Notes under the pieces: generated by a model
The model's database searches: none
What the model was told of the DNA's origin: nothing
Seen by the model: only the letters and a program-made list of their open reading frames with translations
Made by a program: the position numbers and the translations under genes
Part shown: positions 10,001 through 21,800 of the stretch, one piece after another
How the letters are laid out: every line of letters starts with the position of its first letter
Numbering within the stretch: the stretch's first letter is position 1
NCBI RefSeq assembly: GCF_028858725.1
Contig: NC_084761.1
Location: forward strand, 20,056,501-20,120,500
DNA: 64,000 bases
Reading direction: 5' to 3'
Source: Colius striatus
Taxonomy: Eukaryota; Chordata; Aves; Coliiformes; Coliidae

Positions 10001-13000
10001 AGCTCATGAGAAGCCTGAAATGACAGTTTCTTTGATATTGGTGTTTTTCTTCTTGTTCTGCCAGGCAGCAGCAGACAAGGCTCTGCCTTGGTCTGTGCCA
10101 AGCTCCAGCCAAACCCCCCAGAACCCTCACTAGCACAAGGGCAGGACTAAGCCTGGCCTTTATGACCGAAGGTAGGCAAATGCAAGCAAGCTGTTTGTGT
10201 GACCTGTCTCCTGTCTCTGACCAATCTCCTACCAAGCTAAGCAGATAAAATCAACAATGCCAGTTGTACATTGGTGGGCCCTTGTACCAGATGGTACGTA
10301 TGGTTTCCCAATGTTGCTCATTTCCCTGGGGGCACAGGGAGGATGTCAAAGAGCAAAACTGAACTTGAGTGACTTTTTGCCAGACTAATGAGGGCAGAAG
10401 ATAAGGCCTAAAAAGTTCACTTGTCTTTTTTCCTTTTAAAAAGCTGTGGTTATTAACCACCATTGCCAGGCAAACCTGTTCTGCACTATCTGCTGCCATT
10501 AGATTCTTGTTGGAATTGTTAATGTTTACATCTACTGCGGGAACTAGACAGAGTAAAGGCCTTTGCAGCAGACGTAGCAACTGTCTTTTGGCCAAATTTA
10601 TGGCTCTTAAGTTACAATTCACAGCTCAAAGTGCAGCTCTAAAGCAAAATGTCATAGGAAACATGATTGGGAGTTGGATCAAGTTGTCATTTCACTGCTG
10701 TGCGAGTTGGGTTAAGGAGAGAACTCTTGAGAGGCCAGAACATTTTCTTGGAAAACAGGAAAAAAAATCCTAGAAGCTGTTAATATATTGGTCCAAATAT
10801 TCAAGAGGTGCCTTTTAGCCAAGCATTTTTGACATGTGTGGCTTTACTCCAGCCCAAGTTGTGCCCGGCTGGTACAGGAGTGAGGTAAGCAGATAAAAAA
10901 GTAATACTCGTTTTGGAAATAGTAATCTCCCTTCTCTTGGTAAATGTCACAGCTTGTCTTCATGACACTTTCAGTTTCATAAATATGTTTCTTCAGTTCT
11001 TCCTCCTGAAAAAAATAAGTTAATTTGAGGAGTCATCGTATCAAGGGAACCCTGCCCCATGATGAGGCCTGGATAGACATAGCTACCTCTCACCTGATAT
11101 GTATCACTCATTGTTATTAATTCCATTAGAAAGCCCTCATCTGTCTGAGACATCTATAAACTGCCTGAAATTGAGAACTTTCCACCTTCACTCACCTTGA
11201 AATACTTAATTTTGTATCAGTGACAGAAGGCTGAATCAGAACCATAGCGTGGCTCCTGATGTGGGCTATTTAACAATGCCAATGTCTTTATCTTTACAAT
11301 GACCACAAGCACCTTGCACATTTGCAAGAGGGCACTTAGCACTGTCAGAGAGCCCAAAGGAGAGCAGGGCTCACAGCAGGGTTAGGTCCATCCCTTTCCC
11401 TGGCATTGCCATCTACCTGTGTGAAATTTCTTCACAGCTGGAGATTGTGAAGGCTCAGTTGGTGCTTTTTCCAGATGGGATGCAGTCAGGGCTTGTAATG
11501 TTTACTGGGTTTATTACAGGGGCTGTGGGTACCTGCTCTAGACCTGGCACAGGGATGTCAACATCCAAAACCAGTCACAAAGTCCCAGACTTGAATCCAC
11601 CCATCCGTTGTGTGAAGGCCGATGGCACTCACCCCTCTGCTGCAGCAGTCCTTGGGAGCACCGGGTCTGCAGCACTCGCTCAGTAGGTCCTGGTATCCTT
11701 TACCAATTCTTAACAGCATTTGAGCAGAAAATTCAGGGTGTCTCCTGGAATATTCATACAGAAACCTGCAATATATGAAGTACCAGGAATTAGAGATAAG
11801 CCAACACAGCTGCCCTCAGGAGGTCAGAGATTGAAAGTACAGGAGGGGTGCTTTTGGGATGATCTTGTCTGAGGTCAGGGAGTACAGGGAGTTTCTGGGA
11901 CCTGGGCTTTTGTTGTTTTTTACTCTTAAGAGTGAAATCATTTCCAGTAAGAGCCCCAGTTCTCAGTAGATGCTGAAAAAATTAGCACTACTGAATCCAT
12001 CACTCTACATAGCAGTCATGCTCAATCAAGTAGCTGCACTTTTCATAATTGGAAATATGTTATTAGAAGTGAATTCTCTGTCTTTGGGACTCAACATTCT
12101 TTCTATTGCAGCCTGTGACACTCTTGCCCAAATTTACTGCAGGTGCATGAACAAATATGGCTGGAACAGAAATGGATCATCCTGTTTCAATCAAGACACG
12201 AGTCTGACTTAAGTGATTTGGATTTCCACTTAAGAGCAGATCAAAGCCATTGTTTAAGCCTGAGATCAGAACCAATAATATCTACATTTCACATGCCTTT
12301 CTTCAATTTTTTCGCTGACACTACAGTGGTGCCCTGTTCTGCATCTGTTCCCATCCTTCACCTTCTAGGGTTGTATAGTGTTTAACTAAGTTCAGCTTGC
12401 ACAGTCTCTCATGCCTACATGCTCACAGAGCAGCCAAATCTGAGTCTGATGAACTGGGCTTTAACCTCCAAAGGATCCTCTTTTGACCCAATTACTGAAA
12501 CAGCAAAATTGAAGAGTATAGAAAGAGCCACATTACCTGGCTAAGTGTGTGTCTTTTTCCTCGGCAAAATGTTTGCATACTTCATTGTCTTCTATAAACT
12601 CCCTGATGTGGGGGGACAAGCCTGCAGGTTTGTCATCATTTTCTGCATTAACTATGCATTCGCTTCTTTGTAACAGGGGCTTTTCACAGCATGTCTTAAT
12701 TTTACTGGAGAGGACGTCTTGGTTGGTGCAGACATAGTGTAGAATCTCTTCCTGTAAAGCAAAAAGCAGGGAAGGAAGAAAGTTTTCCCATATTTTTAGT
12801 GGTTTGTTTTGGTTTGTTTTTTCAAATCACTGGGAGAGATGGTGTCTCCTGTACAGAAGAGGTGGCTGGCCGAAGCTGCATGCCAGCCATCTGGCAGAAG
12901 AAGGAAGAGGACTGAAGCCCTATTGATCTGTTTGCCATTTGATGGGTGCTACTAGGTCAGGACCTAAACTGAGCAGTTCACTTTCCAGCTGGGCACCATG

Positions 13001-16000
13001 GGCAAGCAACAAGGTGAATGGATTTGGTCTAATAGAAAACACAGAACAGAGGATGGGCAGATACTGGGTTCTGCCGACAGCTGCACAGATGGTACATGCA
13101 CAGCGAGGAGCTGCAGCAAATCTGCTGAAGCAGTGCTAGGGCATTTTAGTCACAAAGCAAACTCTTTCTGCCCCTCTCGATGACTTCACACTAGGCAAAG
13201 CCAAAAGGGAAAATCAAACAGTTTTTTTAGAGTAAGACTTAATCTCCAGTTTTGGGAAGCAATCAGTACAGCACAAGGGGATTAAAAAAATGAAAACAAC
13301 AGCAAAAATACATTAAATTTCTGCAAAGATATAAATATGAAATGAGTTTTACCCTCTGGTGCATACAGTCCAGCATATCTCCACGACAGCAGTCCTTGTG
13401 CATGTTGGCAATATCCACCACAAGTTTGTTAACAGTAACAAAATCAGCTTTAGGGAATTTTTGGCTTATCTGAGCAAGCTTCCTACAATGAAGAAAAAGA
13501 GCTATTGTTTATATTCACAGTGAAAGACTGATAGCTGTCGCAATTTTGCTTCAGAGGGAGGTATCCAAACTGCTCAGCAATGGTCTCTCTGTCCTCCCAC
13601 TGAAGTTAAATACCTGTCCCTGGCAGTCAGTGGCTGAGGTTTTCAGAGTTTTCTAAGGATCTGAGGTGAATATCAATGTGACATGGTGGGAAGAAATGTG
13701 GTAGATGAGTATGAAATCACAAGAGCAACTTTGGTTAAGAGAGATGAATTGTATTTTGCTCACAGTCACACAAACTCTCATCACAGAGAGATGCATTGAC
13801 TTCAAGCTTGGGGTTTAGATTTGGAAAGCAAATGGCAGTTTCTGAGGAAACAGTGACTGCTGGTGTGCATAAATGTGAATTCCCAATCCCTCTTTCATGT
13901 CAGACGCTGCTGGTGACCTGCATGCAGAGAGGACAGGGCTGGTACCCAGAGTCCCTGCAGTATGTGCAGGTGTGGGGCCACCCACAGCCATGCTTGATTT
14001 CAGAATAACGCTAAACATGGGAAAGTCTCACAGAGTCTTTAAGGTCTCTTCTCCAAACTTTGTCAAGATTCCACAGGTGTGCTCCTGCCTCAGGCCATCT
14101 TCTTTGATGGGCTTCATTACCTTTGGTACCTGGTAGGAAGAAGATGCAGACCATGGCACGGGAGGAAAAGACAAGACAAAGCTTTACTCTAAAACTACTG
14201 TGTCAATGCTTTTTTAAATGGGGGGTTTTTAATAGTGCCAGAAAAATGCTGTCCAGGCTGCAGTATGAACTAACCGTTGTGCTTGCTATTTAATCAGCAG
14301 CATTTAGTAAGTAAGCATTCTGTGACAGGAAACCAGAAACCTTTTAGACAATGGTTGAGTGTTTTAAGCACTACATGACTAGTTGTCATGGTTGATAGTT
14401 GAGTGTTTTTAGAGCTACATGACTGGCTTTGCTATATCTTACCATGAGCTACTGGTGCAGTGCAGCCAAGCTGTGTGAAAGGTTGGACTAGATGATATCT
14501 GGAGGTCCCTTCCAACCCTACCATTCTATGATTCTGTGACCCTACCACTCAGTGAGGGCAGGTGCCTCATCCTCATTTTCCACCGTTAGAGATAGTTTGC
14601 TCTGAATTTCTGACAGCAGTTACGTGTGGGGCATGTTTCTGCAGTGCAGATGCTCAGCAGAGGTGTGTCAGGGGGCTATCAACAGGAAAAAAAGTCAGGC
14701 TTCTGCACTATGCACAGCACCATGTTATCTCTCAACAAATCCAGTGCAGGTGGCAGAACCAAGGTGGGCAATGATACTGCCTCTGGGCCTGCCTGAGGCT
14801 CCCTGTAAAGCTACATCTGCCCAACACCTCACAATCAGGCATTTTTGTTTAGGAGTTCACACTGTGATTCAAGAGACCATTTAAGTCTGATTTCAGCTTG
14901 TCCTCAGGAAGGTGAATTCTAACATCAGGTTCAAATGCTGAAAAAGAGACAGCTTGCTGTCTCTGCTTCAGTATTTGCTTAGCTATAGAAGCTGCAACGG
15001 AATACCTGTCTCTGGAAGCATTCCTCCAGGGCATGAGGGGGATCTGCAGCACTTCCACAGCAGTTCTTCATCATGTCATCGTACCGGAGAGCAACAGAAA
15101 GGATTGTTGGGGCATAGAGGAAAGGATGCCTTCTGGAAACCTCGTAGAGAAAACTAAAACCGAGAGAGAAATGGCTTTAGTTTAAGAGCATGCTCCTACA
15201 TGCTGAGGGAAGCAGCATTACTGCAGCATCTGCCATACATTAAAATGAGAGCTACTAGAAGCGATTGTTTTCCTGTCATCACGACAAGCCATACAGTGTG
15301 GTGTTTATCTTGGAAAATTCTGATGAGGCTGACACTTTCCTGGAAATGGAAGTTTCAAATCCTGCCAGTTTTGGCTTAGAGGCAGCAAAACTTCTGCTCG
15401 GTTTGTGAAGACTAAAGGGAGGTCCTTGGTTTTTGATGAGTCCTTTACATAGACCGCAATAAACTAGGGCAGATTGTCATTTGGACCTATATCCAAAGCA
15501 GGTGGTGGTAGAACAGGCTTCACATAATGATAGATGAATTATGCAAATCACTTGCATTAGAAAGGAAAATGAGCATGAGGTTACAGAGAATCTTTGAACT
15601 TTTGGGTTAATACTTTTGCTGTCTCCAGGCTCAGAACTGTCATATCTAGGCAGCAAATCTGTGATATATTTACTTACTATCCTGTTAATAGCTGTGGATT
15701 CTGTGAATAATTTCTGCATGCAGCTTCAGCATTTGGCCTTTCAAAAGGAGTAACGAATCCTCTCGAATTTTTGAGGGAGAGGAAGCAGTCATTTCTTTCA
15801 GGATCGTTTTTAGCACAGCAGTCAGTGAGCCCGGGAAGATCTCCCTCCTGGCATATTGTATCAAGGAAAATCCTGTCCTGTGAAAAATTAGAAAAAAGTT
15901 AATTTGTGTGATGATTTCATTCTGCTCATCTGAGGTTACTTTAATCCAACAAGCCCTGCCTTGTGCAAACTTAGCTTGTCTTTATTACCTCCTGCTTTGA

Positions 16001-18752
16001 CTGCAGTGAAAATCAGGCTGACGTCTAAAACCTCTGAGTGATGACTTCTGCACCCCCAATACCTACTGTTACGCCAAGACAGACTTTGAAGCCGGATGGT
16101 ATTCAATTCCTCCAACCTTTTAACATTATTCAGCCATTAAGAAGTCTGATTTGTACGCTGCAGTTGGCTGCACAGCAGGATCTGTGTTTTCATAGATTCT
16201 ATTATTTTCCACACTTAAAAAAATATATAAATACTATATTTTTTTTGTATTTATACACCAGGGTTCATACAATGGGAAATATCTCTTGTTCGTCAGGCAG
16301 TGGTGCTCAGGTCCAGCCATCTGTCCTGCCACAGCTGGAAACTGGTTTAATTCAGGGGTTGTTTCAGTGTGCCTAACAAATCAGAAATGACCTGTAGCAC
16401 AGAGTAACGTTCACATGTCATGATTCAGTGTCACAGCTCCAGAAGTATGTTGAGCACACACCATCAAAATGCAGGAGTGTGAGCTAAGAGAGTGGAGTGA
16501 ATGCCTGTAAAGATCACATTGGGTAGAAATATCTAATCTGGCTTCTGCTGAGTTTTTCTCACTCCAGCTATGAAAACACAACTTTCTGAACATCTTTTAG
16601 AAAGGTACATGCTAAGGATTTCCAAAGATGCTGTGGTATTTGGGGTGAGGGGATGAGAGGAGCTTTCTCTTCCTCCACTTAACTTGAGATGCATTATAGA
16701 TGGAAGCCTGGAGAATGAAGGAATCTGCAAGGCCAAACACACGTACGCAAGGAAGTCATGTCTCTTAATAATGCCTTCATGCCTCTCTGGAAAAATGTCT
16801 ACCAGGGCTCTGAAATTAGAAGTCACTTCTGAAAACATTTGACACGTTAGAGGTGTAAATGTGCTTACCAAAGGCTTCAGGCATCCCGGGTTGTCTCTGG
16901 CTGCCGCAGCACATGTTTTGGCGAGCTCTGTGACGCCTTCAGCCATTTTAACTGCTTTGCCAAACGTGCTTCCTTGCACATACTGAGCAAACATGATCAT
17001 GGCACTACGGGAAGAACACACAGCATTAAACCTGTGCTGCCCACCTGAAAACTAATCATGTAACTTCGACATGCAGGACAGCAAGGGGATTCGTATCAAC
17101 CGGGGCTGGTAGGATGGGTGTTTGACACTCTGCATGCTCATTTCCAAACAACACAAGGATGTTCACTGGCAGCAAATTTGCAAGTAGACATTTTACCTGG
17201 ATGACTTACATGGCTTTAAAATTCTTTTCCTGCAGCTGAGAAAAACGCTGGCCAATGTTGTTTTTTCCCTCTGAAAAACAAGATAATATGAATAAAATGT
17301 TTAGTTAATGCTTCATCAAATACATTTTCTTTTTTGTTTTTAGGGGGGAGCAGGGCATGTACTGATGTCTTGGAGAAAGGTAATTCAGTGTCTGGGGTAC
17401 TGGCACTAGGAGCAGGAAGGTGTAAGGTTTAAATTTCGATTTGACTTAAGCATGAAGATGTGCAGCTATTTGTTTCTGACTTACAATATAATAGGGCAAA
17501 TTTAATTTCCCTGCCTCCCTCGAGTGTTCTGGGCATTCTGATTCCCCTGATGATGTATTTCACGTGACTAAATAAGTGCCATACAAAACCCTCTTGTAAG
17601 TTTGTCTTAGCTATTTAAAGATGTGTTTGACTACTTTTTTAATGAAAGATTTTCTAAGCAGGAAACATGGGATAAACTGACTACATTGGTAGGCAAAGCT
17701 CCTCAAAAATTTGCAGAGCTACATCATTCTGTCCATGTTGTGAATTGGCCCAGAGGAATGCAAATGTGCCCAATCTATGTGAAGATCCTGTGCAGATATT
17801 TTTCCTTTGCCACCAATAACTTTATTAATGGGCAAACCTAAATGCAATAATTTATTGAGTTCCTAGTTTGTCAGAGAATATTCTGAGAGATTAATTCTGA
17901 AACAAGGGCCCTCTTCCCAAATAAAGATGTTACTGTCTTACCTTTCTGTCAGTAGGATGTAAAAGGATCAAACAAGTTAAAGGAAGACAGCTTCTCCCTT
18001 TCAATTAGGTGGGAGTGCCAACTGAGATGGTAGTAAGAGATAAGTAACCATTGGTTCTGATTTATATTGCTGGGTAATTAAGTGCATTTGGAAGTTCTAA
18101 AGGGGGAAAAATGTTAATTAAAGATACCAGTATGTAATGTGAAAGAAGCATTTGAGCTGCACTCTACTGGAGATTTTCAGTTGTTTCATTTTAGGCACTT
18201 AACCTTAGTGAGAAGTGTGGTCGCTGTAGGCTCCTTCAGTAGCTGGTGAAGAGAGAGTAAGATCCCTCTAAAGGATAATACAGAGCACTAGCACGGTGTA
18301 GCTGCTCAGAATAGCCACCTGGATGTAGCATCCATGTCCTCGTGGACTGTGGAGGGAGGCTGGAGCAGCCACAGGCTCTACTTCAGCAGTTTTTGAAGTA
18401 CCTAAATTGGTGGCGCAGCCACATCCCTGTGCATTCAATTACCCCTCAGTAGACTTCCCCTCAGTAATCCACTTGGCCATCCTGCACTCTGTGTGGACTC
18501 CCAAGCCATAAAGAAGCAACGTACCTAAGGTTAATCACAAGGAACTTACACAGATGTTGTATACCTTTGACCCATGAGAAAATACCTAGTACCAAATAAC
18601 AGTGCCTGCAAGGCTGCAGCCACCAGCATGATACAAAAGAACCAAGCAAAAATATGAGATATATTCTTACCTATGTCCCGATAACTTCTTGGCAGGGCTT
18701 TGACAACAGTGAAGCTCAATAAAATAACGTAAATTACTGTTCTCCAATCCAT
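7010..18752 (-). CDS. AFP: AFP, alpha-fetoprotein (albumin-family plasma carrier), complete
   Basis: Fourteen coding exons on the minus strand are, 5' to 3': 18752-18671, 17270-17210, 17004-16869, 15877-15678, 15153-15006, 14129-14032, 13482-13353, 12751-12537, 11765-11633, 11005-10908, 10014-9876, 9095-8872, 8158-8026 and 7054-7010. They join into 613 codons plus TAA with no internal stop. Residues 1-19 are a signal peptide, followed by three albumin domains with the Cys-Cys pairing pattern. Assignment to AFP rather than AFM rests on [26 protein letters not shown] and SYASRRPC with DENYVP, which resemble mammalian AFP. Mammalian AFP is a fetal plasma protein made in liver and yolk sac. There is no cysteine at the albumin free-thiol position (YVQGSTFGK), as in other AFPs. 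It lies in tandem with ALB and tail-to-tail with RASSF6. All 14 exons are intact, so it should be functional. Confidence 0.93.
8026..8158 (-). CDS. AFP: AFP exon 13
   Basis: This 133-nt exon encodes residues 555-599: [45 protein letters not shown]. The acceptor is cttgcag and the donor is gtattg. Confidence 0.93.
8786..8838 (+). mobile_element. Short CR1 3'-end remnant in AFP intron 12
   Basis: The fragment reads attgaactagatgatctct, then aaggtcccttccaacccc and taccattctatg, which is the CR1 3' terminus in plus orientation, opposite to AFP. Its edge lies about 34 bases downstream of the AFP exon 12 donor. Confidence 0.88.
8872..9095 (-). CDS. AFP: AFP exon 12
   Basis: This 224-nt exon encodes residues 481-555, including [32 protein letters not shown], and [13 protein letters not shown]. 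The acceptor is the less usual ataaag and the donor is gtaaga. Confidence 0.93.
9876..10014 (-). CDS. AFP: AFP exon 11
   Basis: This 139-nt exon encodes residues 434-480: [46 protein letters not shown]. This is the segment most diagnostic for AFP. The donor is gtgagt. Confidence 0.94.
10908..11005 (-). CDS. AFP: AFP exon 10
   Basis: This 98-nt exon encodes residues 402-434: [20 protein letters not shown] then [12 protein letters not shown]. The length matches ALB exon 10. The donor gtatta is weak at positions +3 to +6. Confidence 0.88.
11633..11765 (-). CDS. AFP: AFP exon 9
   Basis: This 133-nt exon encodes residues 357-401: [33 protein letters not shown], then [12 protein letters not shown]. 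The second CC, where ALB and human AFP carry a single Cys, adds one cysteine. The donor is gtgagt. Confidence 0.92.
12537..12751 (-). CDS. AFP: AFP exon 8
   Basis: This 215-nt exon encodes residues 286-357: [32 protein letters not shown], and [20 protein letters not shown]. The acceptor is tttacag and the donor is gtaatg. Confidence 0.93.
13353..13482 (-). CDS. AFP: AFP exon 7
   Basis: This 130-nt exon encodes residues 242-285, including [20 protein letters not shown] and [16 protein letters not shown]. The site of the human AFP N-linked glycan (VNFT) reads ADFVT here, so that sequon is absent. The donor is gtaaaa. Confidence 0.92.
14032..14129 (-). CDS. AFP: AFP exon 6
   Basis: This 98-nt exon encodes residues 210-242, beginning [20 protein letters not shown] and continuing [12 protein letters not shown]. 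The acceptor is taccag and the donor is gtgaga. Its length is identical to ALB exon 6. Confidence 0.9.
14473..14540 (+). mobile_element. Short CR1 3'-end remnant in AFP intron 5
   Basis: The fragment reads ggttggactagatgatatct, then ggaggtcccttccaaccc and ends ccattctatgattctgtg, the octamer-like CR1 tail. It is in plus orientation, antisense to AFP. Confidence 0.9.
15006..15153 (-). CDS. AFP: AFP exon 5
   Basis: This 148-nt exon encodes residues 160-209: [20 protein letters not shown], then an extended loop [19 protein letters not shown]. It is 15 nt longer than ALB exon 5 because of five extra residues between the CC pair and the next Cys. The donor is gtattc. Confidence 0.92.
15678..15877 (-). 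CDS. AFP: AFP exon 4
   Basis: This 200-nt exon encodes residues 94-160, from [20 protein letters not shown] to QNPQLLTG. It is 15 nt shorter than ALB exon 4: four residues are missing before the CC pair and one after the next Cys. It holds the protein's only N-x-S/T sequon, N149-Y-S. Confidence 0.92.
16869..17004 (-). CDS. AFP: AFP exon 3
   Basis: This 136-nt exon encodes residues 48-93: [20 protein letters not shown] through CLKPL. The albumin free cysteine is replaced (QGST). It is three bases longer than ALB exon 3, offsetting the shorter exon 1. The donor is gtaagc. Confidence 0.92.
17210..17270 (-). CDS. AFP: AFP exon 2
   Basis: This 61-nt exon encodes [20 protein letters not shown] (residues 28-47), the start of mature domain I, and aligns with ALB exon 2 of the same length. 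The acceptor is ttttcag and the donor is gtaagt. Confidence 0.9.
18671..18752 (-). CDS. AFP: AFP exon 1, signal peptide
   Basis: The ATG at 18752 has good context (A at -3, G at +4) and opens [19 protein letters not shown], a clear signal peptide, then LPRSYRDI. The donor is gtaaga. An in-frame ATG at 18794 has poor context and would add a hydrophilic lead before the signal, so 18752 is preferred. Confidence 0.92.
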
Positions 18753-18830
18753 ACTGTCAGATTTGGGCAGGGGCCTGGGGTGAGCTTGGTTCATCTGTGA
18801 AAGGCAGAACAAATTGTGAGGCAAGAGTTC

Positions 18831-18863
18831 CTTTTATACTCTCCCAAATGATTTCTGGTTAAT
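18831..18863 (-). promoter_or_regulatory. AFP: AFP core promoter: TATA box and HNF1-like half-site
   Basis: On the minus strand TATAAAAG spans 18838-18831, predicting initiation near 18805 and a leader of about 50 nt. About 20 bases further upstream is ATTAAC (18863-18858), a half-site for the liver homeodomain factor HNF1. The other half (GCTTTC) is degenerate. The layout mirrors the ALB promoter in this window. Binding is inferred. Confidence 0.7.
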
Positions 18864-21800
18864 CGAAAGCCTTTTACTATCATATATAACACCAGCCCTT
18901 TTGGAATACTCCCACAATGATTAGACATGCCATTATTTGCTCTATATGATGAACTGACCTGCTTGTTGCAAAGAAAGGACCTTGGAGATTCTTTTTTTTT
19001 TTCCTCTGGAAATTAGACAAATAGACACTATCATACTCCAAACAAGAAGTTTAAACACTCCTTGGGCTTTTTATCATGCATACTGATCTCGTCAACTTAA
19101 AAACCTGTTCAAAGGTGCATGCTGCACAGAAGATGCCTTCGTAACACCTTGTTGACTGAAAAATCCCAAGTTCAGCTGTTAGCCTGATATTTTTGCATCC
19201 CTCCTTGCTGAATAAGCTCTCTTTTGCTACTAGGCCCCAAGGTATCATGGTGAAAAGGCTTTGGTATCCCCTGCAATATCTTTGCAGCGTTAACAATGGC
19301 CATCAAAATGTCTCTGAATCTTGAAACAACAATTCTAAAACTGTAGAATGAAGGGGGAAATTATAGTCAATAAGTGCACTGACTTTTTAAAAAGTATGCT
19401 GTAAGCATCAGCATGATACAAATGTCACATTTTTGAGATAGAATGGCTATAGGTGTTCGTGACAAATAAATAAGTGGGTGAGGATACAGGTATTTTTCTT
19501 TCTTTAGAGATAATATCCCTATAGTCTTTGTTCCATGCTGCAGGAAGAGGAGGAAAGTTGACACAGTATCAAAAAGAAAAAGGATTCCGAGTGGGAAGAT
19601 GGGAGCATGGTCATCAGAGTAGGTGATGTGAAAGCTACAGTGCAAGCACATCTGTTGAGGAAGGTACAAATAAGCTCTGTCACACTGTTAACTGAAAAGC
19701 CCCACAGGAAATAGAGATGTCTACTTGAAAGAAAGAGGTGTGGAGGTTATGGACCATATGTCTACATGAGTTCAGAGAAAGCTTTTTTCTCCCAGCTGTT
19801 TCCAGTTTCCTTATGCCCTTGGGAGCTGGTGCTCTCTAAGGGCTGCTCATTGCAGGTTCCTCCCTGCAAACCCTCAGACTCCACAGCTGCCAGTGTTGAG
19901 GCTACCAGAGAAGAGTCCCCATGGGGGCAATCTGGGGACCGAGCAGCGTGTTCCTGCTTCCCTTTCCCTGGGAGTAGCAGGTAGAGATGCAAATTGATCC
20001 TCTCATTTTCAGAATAACACCTTAATAACCCTTGTTACTACTACCTATACAAATAAAGAGGGTGGGGATTGTATTACTTGAGGTGAAGCTGCAGAAACGA
20101 CTGACACTGATGTCAGAAACTTTTCATAGTACGTTCTTCTTTGACACAGAAGAATGTGTTTCAGAAATTCTGTGTGTGCAAAGTGTTGTTCCAAGTGTTT
20201 CTGGAAGGTGCATTTGGCTGCTGGGTTCAAAACCCTTTATATTTTAATTTCTCCACTGCCCTTTTCACACTCGGCAAGATGGTTAAGCACCATTTAGTTT
20301 CAAATACTTAACACTATTTGAATGACAATCTGACTATTTACAGTGAACATTTTCTCATTTGTAGGAGGGAAATGTATATATAGCATTTCACCAGAAAGAG
20401 TGTGGCAGACTCTAGAAATGAGATCTAATGCTTAGGATCTTATGCTTAGGTCCTCATTAAGAGCTCCCGTTGTCCTTCACAGTTCTGAAACCATGATGAC
20501 ACATTCATTTTTTTTTTTTTTTAATCTAATGAAGATCCAGCTGTTTCCAGAATTACTTAGAAACTATCATGCAAGGTCAAGATGGAGGTAAAAGCAGCTG
20601 ATTGCCCTTAGGTTGTGGGGTGGTTAGTCCCCATCAGCTGGGGATGGTAGAGGATGGTCAATATACTCTTGCAATGCCTGGGCAGTCATGATTTTGCAGT
20701 TCTTTTGCTTGGTGTGCTACACAGCAGAGAGGTGAGTTACATTTCACAGTATGTGTCTTTTTTATGAACTTCACCAAGTGTTTTAGGGGAAAGTCTCTGT
20801 ATCTATCAGAAACGTAGACTTCGGTCATTATCATTGTCAAACTAGGCCAACCAGGTGTGAACACATGAGCCCAGAGCTCAGCTGTTTTGTTTCTGTTCTC
20901 ACTAATGAGGGAGAATTTGTGTCTCTGCCTTGTGCTTGGGTTGGTTTCTTCACAATAAGTTGTATCAATACTTTAATTCTTTTTCTTGAAGTTCAAGTGT
21001 TTTCTGCTAATGTAAGTAGTACAAATATAGAATTCAATTACATTCTTTTTTGAAGAATAAGGAGAGTATAATTCTTGTCAAAGCCTGAGCTTTCAGTCTA
21101 AAAAGAGTAATGTTTGCAGGAAATTCATGTCCCTGGAAGAACTCAGCTTTTTCCCAAGTAGTAAGAACATTTGTCTTTAAAAAAATCTGAGCTGCTCCTG
21201 TGTGATATTTAGAGTTTTTTACCTGTAAGTCACTTAAAGTGTTGGGATGTGCTGTTTAAGAGGCACACTGGAACTTAATAAACTGTTTCTTAAAGAAAAT
21301 ATATTTTGTATTTGTGTTTCTAGATGGAAATAGCACAAAAAGAAGTTGGCTAGGCTTTATCTGGTTATATATTACCTGCTCTGGTACTGAGGTGTCCTGC
21401 CTGGAGAAGACACAGCACAGAAAAAGTTATGAAAGATGAATTGGTCACTACCTGTCTCCTCCTTCCCACTGTTTCTCTCTACTGTAGGAAATTCCATAAC
21501 GAGGTAAGTTGCAAGTTAATATTTCTACAACTTCTTTGGAAACATTTCCCCAGAAAGCCACACAGTCTGATTGTCTCTTTAGAAGTTAGTGAACACTCAT
21601 TATTCAAAGCTCTTATTTGCAGAGCCAAGAGAAAAGGACATTTATGTCACAGAGGAGAGAGGGACTGTTGTAAACAGGCCCTTGAATACTTCAAGTCTAT
21701 GTTTCACTCCTGGGGTCTCCCTACTTAGACTTACCACTTCATTGAACAGGAGGACAACTGTTTTGTTGCTTATGAAACCATTATCCATGCCTAATTCAGC

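Noticed and set aside
16533-17021. 162-codon frame as a separate gene
   Set aside because: It is AFP exon 3 with the open frame running on into intron 3. A good donor (gtaagc) ends the exon, and the albumin family uses it.
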